From positions 142,139-206,138 of the forward strand of contig CAJOCU010000001.1 in NCBI GenBank assembly GCA_905233765.1: a stretch of DNA of 64,000 nucleotides, read 5' to 3'. The stretch comes from an uncultured Bacteroidaceae bacterium (GTDB lineage Bacteria; Bacteroidota; Bacteroidia; Bacteroidales; Bacteroidaceae). Below the pieces are notes generated by a model. The model searched no databases. It had not been told where the DNA came from and saw nothing but the letters and a program-made list of their open reading frames with translations. Below, in pieces: positions 52,917 to 61,006 of the stretch. Within the stretch, counting starts at the first letter, position 1. Each line of letters starts with the position of its first letter. A program made the position numbers and the translations under genes.

Positions 52917-54623
52917 ATGTCTAAGAAAGTTGAAACAAAAGTCGTGAAAAGAACGAAAGTAGAAACAGGGATGACACTGCTCAGAGCCATCGAGAATGTA
53001 GTGGAAGTGTCGAGGAACTCCAAACTGAAGGCTGAGGCCAAAGCGGAGATGGCAGATGAAGTGCGTTATATCGCTGAACGCTTCGGCATCACCGAACGTC
53101 AGGCTATCCTTTTCTGCATCTGCATGGAGAAAGGACCGCGACGTGTGGATTACGACGACCTCGCCAACCACCTCGACGTCAGCAATATCCGCATCCTCAG
53201 CTATGCCGAGGACATCGATGCGCTGGTGCGCCGTCGTCTGCTGCGCTATCGCGATGCAAAGGATGAGGACTGCTTCGACATCCCCGTCCCTGTCATTAAG
53301 GCACTCAAGCACAACGAGGCATACACATTACCCCAACGCACAGGATTGGACTGTTTCGGGCTGTTCGAAGTCATTGATCAGCTGTATGAGAACCTTAGCG
53401 ACGATGCTACTACTCCCCAAGCGCTGTACGATGAGTTGAAGGACCTTTTCGACGATAATCAACAGGTGGGGTTCGTGAAGAAACTGAAAGAAGCGAGTAT
53501 CAGGCGGCGCGATGATATGCTCTTGCTCCTGTTGTTCTGTCATCTGCTGGTGAACAAAGAGGACGATGATATCCGCTTCGGGCAGATGGAAAACATCTTT
53601 GAGACGGGAGCCGATTTCAACAATGCCAAGGCCGAACTGCGCAATGGTGAGCACCGATTGATGCGCGACGGCTTCATTGAGCACCGCTGCGAAGACGGCA
53701 TCGCATCTCCCACTCGCTTCAAACTCACGGAAGCCACCAAGCGCCACTTGCTGGCCGAGATGAAGCTGAACACGACCGAGGAGAAGATTGCAGATGTCAT
53801 CAGGGCCAAAGACCTGACCAAGAAAGAGATGTTCTATGTGGAAGAGAACCGCAGTCAGGTGGAAGAACTGCAATCGTTCCTGATGCCCGAGAAATATGCC
53901 GAGATTCGCGAGCGGATGAAGAAGACGGGGTTCCGCACGGGCTTCGCCTGCCTGTTCTACGGCGGGCCTGGCACGGGGAAGACAGAGACAGCTTATCAGC
54001 TGGCACGGGAGACGGGACGCGACATCATGATTGTGGATGTGCCGCAAATCAAAAGCAAATGGGTCGGCGACTCCGAGAAGAACATCAAGGCGCTGTTCGA
54101 CCGCTATCGCGAGCTGGTCAGAAAAAGTGACGAATTACGAATTACAAATGACGAATTTACTCGTGATTCCCCCATTCTGTTGTTTAACGAAGCTGACGCT
54201 ATCATCGGAATACGCAAGCAGGGCGCGCAGTCGGCAGTCGATAAGATGGAGAACTCGATACAGAACATCATCCTGCAGGAGATGGAAACGCTGGACGGCA
54301 TCATGATTGCCACCACGAACCTGACCGAGAACCTGGACTCGGCCTTCGAGCGCCGCTTCCTCTATAAGATAAAATTTGAGAAGCCCGATGCCAGCGTCCG
54401 CCAACGCCTCTGGCAGTCCATGATGCCCACGCTCAGCGATGCCGATGCTCACGTGCTCGCCACAGGCTACGACTTCAGCGGCGGACAGATAGAGAACATC
54501 TCGCGCAAAGCCACCATCAACACCATCCTGCATGGCGAGGAGTGCAACGACCTGGCACACCTCACGAGTTACTGCAATGCTGAGCGCTTAGACAACAAAG
54601 TAACGCGAAAGATAGGGTTCTAA
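52917..54623 (+). CDS. AAA+ ATPase with N-terminal helical/winged-helix-like region
   Basis: 568 residues. The N-terminal 300 residues are helical with a repeated DNA-binding-like look ('RFGITERQAILF', 'YDDLANHLDVSNIRIL'). The AAA domain has Walker A 'GGPGTGKT' (349-356, K355), Walker B 'ILLFNEADAI' with Asn424 where Asp is usual before E425, sensor 1 'IMIATTNLTENLD' and Arg finger region 'SAFERRFLYK'. Closest in look to the CDC48/FtsH-type AAA core without a protease. An AT-rich repeat (54127-54165) inserts 'SDELRITNDEFTRDS' (about 404-418) between Walker A and B. Gene ends 3 bases before the convergent next gene. Substrate unknown. Confidence 0.85.
   Translation: MSKKVETKVVKRTKVETGMTLLRAIENVVEVSRNSKLKAEAKAEMADEVRYIAERFGITERQAILFCICMEKGPRRVDYDDLANHLDVSNIRILSYAEDIDALVRRRLLRYRDAKDEDCFDIPVPVIKALKHNEAYTLPQRTGLDCFGLFEVIDQLYENLSDDATTPQALYDELKDLFDDNQQVGFVKKLKEASIRRRDDMLLLLLFCHLLVNKEDDDIRFGQMENIFETGADFNNAKAELRNGEHRLMRDGFIEHRCEDGIASPTRFKLTEATKRHLLAEMKLNTTEEKIADVIRAKDLTKKEMFYVEENRSQVEELQSFLMPEKYAEIRERMKKTGFRTGFACLFYGGPGTGKTETAYQLARETGRDIMIVDVPQIKSKWVGDSEKNIKALFDRYRELVRKSDELRITNDEFTRDSPILLFNEADAIIGIRKQGAQSAVDKMENSIQNIILQEMETLDGIMIATTNLTENLDSAFERRFLYKIKFEKPDASVRQRLWQSMMPTLSDADAHVLATGYDFSGGQIENISRKATINTILHGEECNDLAHLTSYCNAERLDNKVTRKIGF
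54127..54165 (+). repeat. AT-rich in-frame repeat inside the AAA domain
   Basis: GACGAATTACGAATTACAAA-type units; AT-rich in a GC-rich gene, translated as 'SDELRITNDEFTRDS'. Confidence 0.8.
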
Positions 54624-54626
54624 ACG

Positions 54627-55106
54627 CTAGGAGGCTTTCGACAGCAGGTAGTCGGCGAAGATACGAGCGGCACTCTCTACCTTGGCTGCACAGGGGCGCG
54701 TCTTGTAGTACTCGGCAGTACGGGGTGAGGCGATGTAGCTGCAGGCGGCCTTCTCACGGCCCTGGATACCAAGAATCTCAGCACAGATGAGGCTGCCGTT
54801 CTGCTCCGTGGATTTGGCCAGGAGTTCCTGCACGACCTTGTAGCAGGCCGACTTCCCCGCGCGGTCGTCGCCCTCGGTCTGTCCGCAGTCGAGGCCCACG
54901 AGGATGACGATGGCCGAGACGGCACCACACATCATCCGCATGCGCCCTACCCCACCGCCAAAGCCGGCCGCTATGCGCTTGGCCATCACCTCGTCCAAGC
55001 CATAGAGGTCGGCGAAGGCTGCCACCACGCTCTGACAGCAACCATAGCCCGACATGAAATTCTCCACGGCCTGCGCCACCCTTTTGTCCATTTCTTGCGT
55101 AGTCAT
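54627..55106 (-). CDS. C_GCAxxG_C_C family protein
   Basis: 159 residues. The family pattern is visible: 'GYGCCQSVVAAFADLYGLD' (Cys pair, about 20-38), 'GFGGGVGRMRMMCGAVSA' (the GCA-like block, Cys then Gly-Ala), and later Cys residues ('DCGQ', 'SACYK', 'LICAEILG'). This family has conserved Cys residues thought to bind metal or a cluster and often includes putative redox proteins; no reaction is known. Its promoter faces that of the NifU-like/GGGtGRT pair across 110 bases, hinting at a shared iron-sulfur or redox theme. Confidence 0.85.
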   Translation of the reverse strand: MTTQEMDKRVAQAVENFMSGYGCCQSVVAAFADLYGLDEVMAKRIAAGFGGGVGRMRMMCGAVSAIVILVGLDCGQTEGDDRAGKSACYKVVQELLAKSTEQNGSLICAEILGIQGREKAACSYIASPRTAEYYKTRPCAAKVESAARIFADYLLSKAS

Positions 55107-55133
55107 AACATTTTGTTGAATGGTTTATGGCTG

Positions 55134-55141
55134 CAAAGGTA
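55134..55141 (-). promoter_or_regulatory. -7 box for the C_GCAxxG_C_C gene
   Basis: On the - strand TACCTTTG, 27 bases before the ATG. No -33 element seen. Confidence 0.68.
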
Positions 55142-55213
55142 TGATAAAATCCGAAAAAGTGTGAAAGAAATGCAGATTATTCTCTTTTTTTTCTTTTTCT
55201 CGTTTTTTTAAGG

Positions 55214-55221
55214 TATCTTTG
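55214..55221 (+). promoter_or_regulatory. -7 box for the NifU-like/GGGtGRT operon
   Basis: TATCTTTG, perfect consensus. ATG 55276 follows 54 bases on; the alternative ATG 55231 would leave a leader of only a few bases. Confidence 0.72.
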
Positions 55222-55275
55222 TAGCCAGAAATGCAACAAATAAATCATTCACTACCATTTTTAATTCTTAAAAGC

Positions 55276-55977
55276 ATGATTTACTCAACAGAAGTCAAAA
55301 ACATGTGCAGTGTATGCAAAGGTGCATACCACGGGCCTGCTCCCATCCCCGAAGAGGGCAAGTGGATCCAGGCCAAGGAAATCAAGGACATCTCCGGTTA
55401 CACTCACGGTATCGGCTGGTGCGCTCCCCAGCAGGGCGCCTGCAAGCTGAGCCTCAACGTGAAGGACGGCGTCATCCAGGAAGCTCTCGTAGAGACCATC
55501 GGTTGCACGGGTATGACCCACTCCGCAGCTATGGCCAGCGAGATCCTGCCCGGCAAGACCATCCTTGAGGCGCTGAACACCGACCTCGTGTGTGATGCCA
55601 TCAACACCGCTATGCGCGAGCTGTTCCTGCAGATCGTCTATGGCCGCACACAGAGTGCCTTCTCAGAGGGCGGTCTGGCTATCGGTGCCGGTTTGGAAGA
55701 CCTCGGTAAGGGCCTCCGCTCACAGACCGGTACCCTCTATGGCACCGTTGCCAAGGGCACACGCTATCTGGAGCTCACCGAAGGTTACATCACCAAGCAG
55801 TATCTCGACGAGAACAACGAGGTTTGCGGCTACGAGTACGTGCACCTCGGCAAGATGATGGAAGCCATCAAGGGCGGTATGGACGCCAACGAGGCTATGA
55901 AGAAGTTCACCGGTTCCTATGGCCGCACAAGCCAGGAGCAGGGTGCTGTGAAAGCTATTGACCCACGCAAAGAATAA
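55276..55977 (+). CDS. NifU/IscU-like iron-sulfur scaffold-type protein
   Basis: 233 residues from ATG 55276, preferred over 55231 from the promoter position. The middle part looks like the NifU N-terminal domain: 'QEALVETIGCTGMTHSAAMASEILPGKT' region with its conserved Cys, and 'AINTAMRELFLQIVYGRTQSAF'. Extra Cys residues at the start ('MCSVCKG') may help bind a cluster. This variant is usually next to a GGGtGRT gene, as here (14 bases downstream with an AGGAGG-like site). Likely role is iron-sulfur or other metallocluster handling; not tested. Confidence 0.85.
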   Translation: MIYSTEVKNMCSVCKGAYHGPAPIPEEGKWIQAKEIKDISGYTHGIGWCAPQQGACKLSLNVKDGVIQEALVETIGCTGMTHSAAMASEILPGKTILEALNTDLVCDAINTAMRELFLQIVYGRTQSAFSEGGLAIGAGLEDLGKGLRSQTGTLYGTVAKGTRYLELTEGYITKQYLDENNEVCGYEYVHLGKMMEAIKGGMDANEAMKKFTGSYGRTSQEQGAVKAIDPRKE

Positions 55978-55991
55978 AGGAGGATACGACT

Positions 55992-57008
55992 ATGATAAGA
56001 AAAGTATATTTTGAGAGTCAGGAACGCCGTATCAACCAGGTGCTGGCAGCTCTGAAAGAGAATGGCATCAACAGTATTGAAGAGGCCAACGAGATTTGTG
56101 AGAAGGCAGGCGTAGATCCTTACCAGATGTGTGAGGACACCCAACGCATCTGCTTCGAGAACGCCAAGTGGGCTTACGTCTGCGGCGCCGCTATCGCCAT
56201 CAAGAAGGGCGTGAAGAACGCGGCCGACGCTGCCGAGGCTATCGGTATCGGTCTGCAGAGCTTCTGCATCCCCGGTTCCGTGGCTGACGACCGCAAGGTC
56301 GGTCTGGGCCACGGTAACCTCGCAGCCCGTCTGCTCCGTGAGGAGACCGAGTGCTTCGCATTCCTCGCCGGTCACGAGAGCTTCGCAGCTGCCGAAGGCG
56401 CTATCAAGATTGCCGAGATGGCCAACAAGGTTCGTCAGAAACCCCTCCGCGTCATCCTCAACGGTCTGGGCAAAGACGCTGCACAGATCATCAGCCGCAT
56501 CAATGGCTTCACCTATGTGCAGACACAGTTCGACTACTACACCTCCGAGCTGAAGATCGTGAAGGAAGTGCCCTACGGCAACAACCCCAGCCGTCTGAAG
56601 GTGCGCTGCTATGGCGCTGACGACGTGCGCGAGGGCGTGGCTATCCTGTGGAAGGAGAACGTCGATGTCTCCATCACCGGTAACTCCACCAACCCCACCC
56701 GCTTCCAGCACCCCGTGGCCGGAACCTATAAGAAGGAGCGCGTGCTCGCTGGCAAGCCCTACTTCAGCGTAGCTTCCGGTGGTGGCACAGGCCGCACCCT
56801 GCACCCCGATAACATGGCCGCAGGTCCCGCCAGCTATGGTATGACCGACACCATGGGTCGTATGCACAGCGACGCTCAGTTCGCTGGTTCCAGCTCCGTG
56901 CCCGCTCACGTGGAGATGATGGGCTTCCTCGGCATCGGTAACAACCCGATGGTCGGCGCTACCGTCGCCATCGCCGTGGCTATCGACCTGGCCCTGAACC
57001 GCAAGTAA
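55992..57008 (+). CDS. GGGtGRT family protein
   Basis: 338 residues; the signature 'SGGGTGRTLHPDNMA' is near residue 258-272. The family is named for this motif and has no established activity. The N-terminal part is helical with 'ICEKAGVDPYQMCEDTQRIC' Cys residues, and a conserved Gly/Ala-rich middle ('WAYVCGAAIAIKKG'). Preceded by 'AAGGAGGATACG', an unusually good ribosome-binding site for this phylum. Codon bias is strong and synonymous positions are C/G-rich in both genes of the pair, which suggests high expression. A perfect palindromic terminator follows. Confidence 0.93.
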   Translation: MIRKVYFESQERRINQVLAALKENGINSIEEANEICEKAGVDPYQMCEDTQRICFENAKWAYVCGAAIAIKKGVKNAADAAEAIGIGLQSFCIPGSVADDRKVGLGHGNLAARLLREETECFAFLAGHESFAAAEGAIKIAEMANKVRQKPLRVILNGLGKDAAQIISRINGFTYVQTQFDYYTSELKIVKEVPYGNNPSRLKVRCYGADDVREGVAILWKENVDVSITGNSTNPTRFQHPVAGTYKKERVLAGKPYFSVASGGGTGRTLHPDNMAAGPASYGMTDTMGRMHSDAQFAGSSSVPAHVEMMGFLGIGNNPMVGATVAIAVAIDLALNRK

Positions 57009-57026
57009 AGAGCTACCCATTCCAAC

Positions 57027-57058
57027 AAAAAGGAGACTGCAGCTGCAGTCTCCTTTTT
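57027..57058. terminator. Bidirectional terminator, perfect 32-base palindrome
   Basis: AAAAAGGAGACTGCAG is followed by its exact reverse complement; A-run on one side and T-run on the other, between convergent genes whose stops are at 57008 and 57059. Confidence 0.93.
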
Positions 57059-58855
57059 TTACTTGTGTGCGCGAGCTTTTTTAGCCAATGCCTTCTTCGC
57101 TTTCCGTTCCTCTGAAAGGCGGTGGAACTTCACACCGGGCTTTATCTTCATTTTCTTCAACTCGTTCGTATTGGTAAACGAGAATGAACAGAGGATATCC
57201 ATATGTCCTCCAGGCAGTTGCAGATTGCCCTCGGCAACCGCGCCGTCGCTGACAATGTGTGCTTGCAGATTTTGCGTCTTGATGAAACGGTACGAGGCCT
57301 TTGTCACATGCGCCGTCACCTCGCCGATAGGTAGCTTCCCGCCTTTGCGATGACGCATCACGGCGGTTCGGACTTTTGAGATGTCGAACGTAAAGTCGGC
57401 TGTCATACCCACGTCGCCCACCTCTGGCATATCAAAAACCTTTCCCAATTGGAAGGCCTTCGTATCCACATGTCCTGACAAATAGCGATTCTTGTCATCG
57501 ATGTCCACCTTCACCTTCATCGGTCCTGCCATCGTGCCCAGCACACCTTTGAACACCTCATGCTTGTAGTAGGCATCCAGGTCGCCACGAAAGGTGATGG
57601 TGCCCAGAGCGTGCAACTGTTCCATGAAGAAGCGCTTGATGGGGAACTGCTTGATAATGCGTTCCTTCTCACCGCCTCTGGCATACATCATAGGGACATC
57701 GAAGTGGACATGCAGATCGTACTTGTTCCGTAGATGACGCACGAAGCCCTTGGCCTGCACCTTCAATAGTTTGTCGGGGGTTGTCACCTCCACATCCGTG
57801 AAGTTGATCATGTCGTCGTCACCATGAACGAGAGCCCTAAACTGCAGCGGCAGCGTGAAATCCTTCAACACAGGAGCAAAGGGCCGGGAGATATCACGCA
57901 GGAGGGCATAGCCGCGAACCATCGACGTGTGATATGTCATCGTCTGTCCTGTCTTCTTGTTCGGCAGCAGCAACTCGCAGGTGTCTATGCTCACCTCTGT
58001 ATCTACCTGTCGAACCACCAGATCCCTCACATGCACAGTCTGCGGTGTAGCAGCAATGACAGCGTGCATATTCCGAATGTCGATGCCTGTGACAGAGTCA
58101 CATACAAAACACTCGCGCAGGACTGCATGTATTGAATCTCTCTGCAGATGGTCTATGTCTATCTTCAGCCTCGCCGTAACATCGAGATATGCAGGATCGA
58201 AGAATCCGCGATGCGGCTTATTATAGTTCTTGCGCGGCCTGTCGTGCTCGTTCTTGAAATACAAATCGTCTATGGTGACATGTCGCATGGGCTTGCTGAC
58301 GCTGTCCCAATCCTCCTGAACATACTGAAGTGTCCCCAAAGAGAATACACGTTTGTTGAATGTCACCGCCACGCGTTCAGCTGTAAAGCGGCTCACGTCG
58401 AAGGTGAGTCGATGTCGCGTGGAGTCTGTCTGCGGTTCCCGTTGCAGAGAGTCTTTCTTGAAGGCATCAATGACAAACTGGAAATTGGACACGCTGTCGC
58501 TGGCGGTCTTATGGAGTTCCGCCTGAAGACCCGAGACTCGTATCTCGGGAATCCTCAGCTCATGATGCAACAGTGCGGGGAGGTCGAGGTCTGCCGTAAG
58601 ACGCTCCATCCGCAGCAGGGGCCGTTGCTGCTGATCCTCGATGTAGAGTCCATGCAGGCGGATATCCTGGCGGAACAAATCGAAGTTCAGGCGTTCCAGA
58701 CTCACGCGTGTCTGCAGTTTCTCCGAAAGCGTGTTCACGGCATATGCTACCAACTTATCCTGCACGAAGCTAGTATTGATGCCCACTATAACACCCACCA
58801 AGAGAATCAGCACAACGACAACAAAACCTACAATAATTTTTACCGTTCGTTTCAT
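57059..58855 (-). CDS. AsmA-like inner-membrane-anchored periplasmic protein
   Basis: 598 residues from ATG 58855; the ATG at 58867 lies inside the -7 box and is rejected. One N-terminal membrane helix (about 5-30) followed by a long beta-rich periplasmic part, with 'LSEKLQTRVSLERLNFDLFR' of AsmA/TamB N-termini. Such proteins are bridge-like and are thought to take part in lipid transport or outer membrane homeostasis. The C-terminus is basic ('KAKKALAKKARAHK'). Stands alone with its own promoter. Confidence 0.8.
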   Translation of the reverse strand: MKRTVKIIVGFVVVVLILLVGVIVGINTSFVQDKLVAYAVNTLSEKLQTRVSLERLNFDLFRQDIRLHGLYIEDQQQRPLLRMERLTADLDLPALLHHELRIPEIRVSGLQAELHKTASDSVSNFQFVIDAFKKDSLQREPQTDSTRHRLTFDVSRFTAERVAVTFNKRVFSLGTLQYVQEDWDSVSKPMRHVTIDDLYFKNEHDRPRKNYNKPHRGFFDPAYLDVTARLKIDIDHLQRDSIHAVLRECFVCDSVTGIDIRNMHAVIAATPQTVHVRDLVVRQVDTEVSIDTCELLLPNKKTGQTMTYHTSMVRGYALLRDISRPFAPVLKDFTLPLQFRALVHGDDDMINFTDVEVTTPDKLLKVQAKGFVRHLRNKYDLHVHFDVPMMYARGGEKERIIKQFPIKRFFMEQLHALGTITFRGDLDAYYKHEVFKGVLGTMAGPMKVKVDIDDKNRYLSGHVDTKAFQLGKVFDMPEVGDVGMTADFTFDISKVRTAVMRHRKGGKLPIGEVTAHVTKASYRFIKTQNLQAHIVSDGAVAEGNLQLPGGHMDILCSFSFTNTNELKKMKIKPGVKFHRLSEERKAKKALAKKARAHK

Positions 58856-58864
58856 AAATCGCTG

Positions 58865-58872
58865 CAAAGCTA
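58865..58872 (-). promoter_or_regulatory. -7 box for the AsmA-like gene
   Basis: On the - strand TAGCTTTG, TAnnTTTG match, 10 bases before ATG 58855. Confidence 0.65.
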
Positions 58873-58915
58873 CATCTTTTTCGTCAATTCACCGCTATGT
58901 TAATAGTTTTTTTTC

Positions 58916-58923
58916 TACCTTTG
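58916..58923 (+). promoter_or_regulatory. -7 box for the GH127 gene
   Basis: TACCTTTG. The leader to ATG 58961 would be about 30 bases, against about 10 for ATG 58940, which supports 58961 as the start. Confidence 0.72.
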
Positions 58924-58960
58924 CCAACGCAAACGCACAATGACTAAAGACACTACGTTT

Positions 58961-61006
58961 ATGAAGAGACTTTTATTCCTGATGATGATGATGACGGTCA
59001 CATGGCAATTTGTCTGCGCACAGAAGACGACCTCGGCATCTGCCGGTTACCCCATCACACCTGTTCCTTTCACGGCTGTAAAAGTTACCCCCGGCACCTT
59101 CTGGGGGCAGCGCCTGGAGGCCAGTCGCACGAGAACCATTCCACTGGCGTTGGAAAAGTGCGAGGAGACGGGTAGGTATCGAAACTTCGAAAACGCAGCT
59201 GCCCACATGAAAGATCCCTCGAATACCTTCAAGGTGGGGGGGTATTCGTTTGACGACACCGACCCTTACAAAACCATTGAGGGCGCCTCGTATTTGCTGC
59301 AGACCTATCCCGACAAGCGGCTCATGCACTACATAGACTCCGTGATTGATATCATCGCCTCGGCTCAGGAGCCTGACGGCTATCTATATACGTCGCGCAC
59401 ACAGAATCCAAAGCACCCACATGAGTGGGCAGGAGCCAAGCGCTGGGTGAAGGAGGAAGACCTTAGTCATGAGCTTTACAACCTTGGGCATATGGTCGAA
59501 AGTGCCATCGCACACTATCAGGCCACTGGCAGCCGCAAGTTTTTGGATATCGCCATCCGCTATGCCGACGTGGTATGTAAGGAAGTGGGACCAAACCCAG
59601 GACAGACTTGCGTGGTGCCAGGGCACCAGATTGCCGAAATGGCACTGGTTAAACTCTATCTGGTGACAGGCGAGAAGAAATATCTGGACGAGGCCAAATT
59701 TCTATTGGACTACCGCGGCAAGACCGAAATCAAGCATGAGTACTCGCAAGCTTACCGGCCCGTGGTAGAACAGGACGAGGCCGTGGGCCATGCCGTACGA
59801 GCTGCCTACATGTATGCCGGCATGGCCGACGTGGCTGCACTGACAGGTGACACTGCCTACATCCACGCTATCGACCGCATCTGGCAAAACATCGCTGAGA
59901 AGAAACTCTACATCACCGGAGGAATTGGTGCGACCTCCAGTGGCGAGGCTTTTGGCAAGAATTATGAGTTGCCTAATATGTCGGCTTACTGCGAGACGTG
60001 CGCCGCTATAGGAAATGTTTATGTCAACTATCGACTGTTCTTGCTGCACGGAGAGTCGAAATACTACGATGTGCTGGAGCGTACGCTCTACAACGGCCTG
60101 ATCTCTGGCGTAAGCCTTGACGGAGGTGGATTCTTCTATCCCAACCCTTTGGAATCAAAGGGCCAGCACAAGCGCCAACCATGGTTCGGCTGCGCCTGCT
60201 GCCCCTCGAATATCTGCCGCTTCATACCCTCACTGCCCGGATATATCTATAGCCTCACCCCCACCTCCTCTCCAAAGGGTGAAGGAAGTATTTACATCAA
60301 CCTTTACCTTGACAACACGGCAACACTCAACCTCAACGGAAAGAAGGTTGTGTTGAGCCAACAGACCAAGTATCCTTGGGATGGCGATATCACTATCAAT
60401 ATCGATAAAAACTCAGCCGGAGCCTTCGCTCTGAAGCTTCGCATCCCGGGCTGGGTGACAGGCCAAGTGATACCCTCAGACCTCTATCAATATACTGACG
60501 GAATCCGACTTGGTTATACCGTTAGTGTGAACGGAGAGTCCGTGAAAAGCGATTTATTAAATGGCTACTTCGTCATCAATCGGAAATGGAAGAAAGGAGA
60601 CCGTATCCAATTGCATTTCGACATGAAAGCCAGAACGGTGCGTGCCACTAATCAAGTGGAAGCCGATCGTGGAAGGGTCGCTATCGAACGCGGCCCCTTG
60701 GTCTATTGCGCCGAGCATCCCGACAACGCCTTCGATATCATGAGTGCCCTTGTCAATCAACATCCACAGTTCACTCTCGGAAAGGGAGAGATTGCAGGCA
60801 CACCCATACAAACCTTAACGACCGATGCCCAGACCCTAAGCTTTGACAAGCAAGGGCGATTGACAACACAAGATCAAAAGCTCGTGCTCATACCGTACTA
60901 TGCATGGTGTCACCGTGGCTCGGGAAAGATGCGCGTTTGGCTCTCGCAGGATCTCAGCAGTATAACCGATTGTAAGTCTTCCGACCTATCAAATAGTAAG
61001 CAGTAA
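58961..61006 (+). CDS. GH127 beta-L-arabinofuranosidase, secreted
   Basis: 681 residues from ATG 58961 (an ATG seven codons upstream exists); signal peptide MKRLLFLMMMMTVTWQFVCA. The Zn-thiolate catalytic set of GH127 is visible: E345 and C347 in 'SAYCETCAAIG', and C413-C414 in 'GCACCPSNICR', matching Glu/Cys and Cys-Cys of the characterised Bifidobacterium enzyme by pattern. It should release beta-L-arabinofuranose from plant glycoproteins or pectin side chains. A GC-rich repeat inserts 'LTPTSSPKGEGS' (about 431-442) just after the active-site Cys pair. The last 53 bases overlap the convergent GT2 gene. Confidence 0.92.
   Translation: MKRLLFLMMMMTVTWQFVCAQKTTSASAGYPITPVPFTAVKVTPGTFWGQRLEASRTRTIPLALEKCEETGRYRNFENAAAHMKDPSNTFKVGGYSFDDTDPYKTIEGASYLLQTYPDKRLMHYIDSVIDIIASAQEPDGYLYTSRTQNPKHPHEWAGAKRWVKEEDLSHELYNLGHMVESAIAHYQATGSRKFLDIAIRYADVVCKEVGPNPGQTCVVPGHQIAEMALVKLYLVTGEKKYLDEAKFLLDYRGKTEIKHEYSQAYRPVVEQDEAVGHAVRAAYMYAGMADVAALTGDTAYIHAIDRIWQNIAEKKLYITGGIGATSSGEAFGKNYELPNMSAYCETCAAIGNVYVNYRLFLLHGESKYYDVLERTLYNGLISGVSLDGGGFFYPNPLESKGQHKRQPWFGCACCPSNICRFIPSLPGYIYSLTPTSSPKGEGSIYINLYLDNTATLNLNGKKVVLSQQTKYPWDGDITINIDKNSAGAFALKLRIPGWVTGQVIPSDLYQYTDGIRLGYTVSVNGESVKSDLLNGYFVINRKWKKGDRIQLHFDMKARTVRATNQVEADRGRVAIERGPLVYCAEHPDNAFDIMSALVNQHPQFTLGKGEIAGTPIQTLTTDAQTLSFDKQGRLTTQDQKLVLIPYYAWCHRGSGKMRVWLSQDLSSITDCKSSDLSNSKQ
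60253..60289 (+). repeat. GC-rich repeat copy in the GH127 gene
   Basis: CTCACCCCCACCTCCTCTCC-AAAGGGTGAAGG is a more diverged member; it encodes 'LTPTSSPKGEGS', like 'LTPAPSPIERGA' in the S9 peptidase. Confidence 0.75.

Noticed and set aside
55917..57020. 367-codon open frame on the - strand
   Set aside because: Mirror of the GGGtGRT gene, whose family identity is certain.
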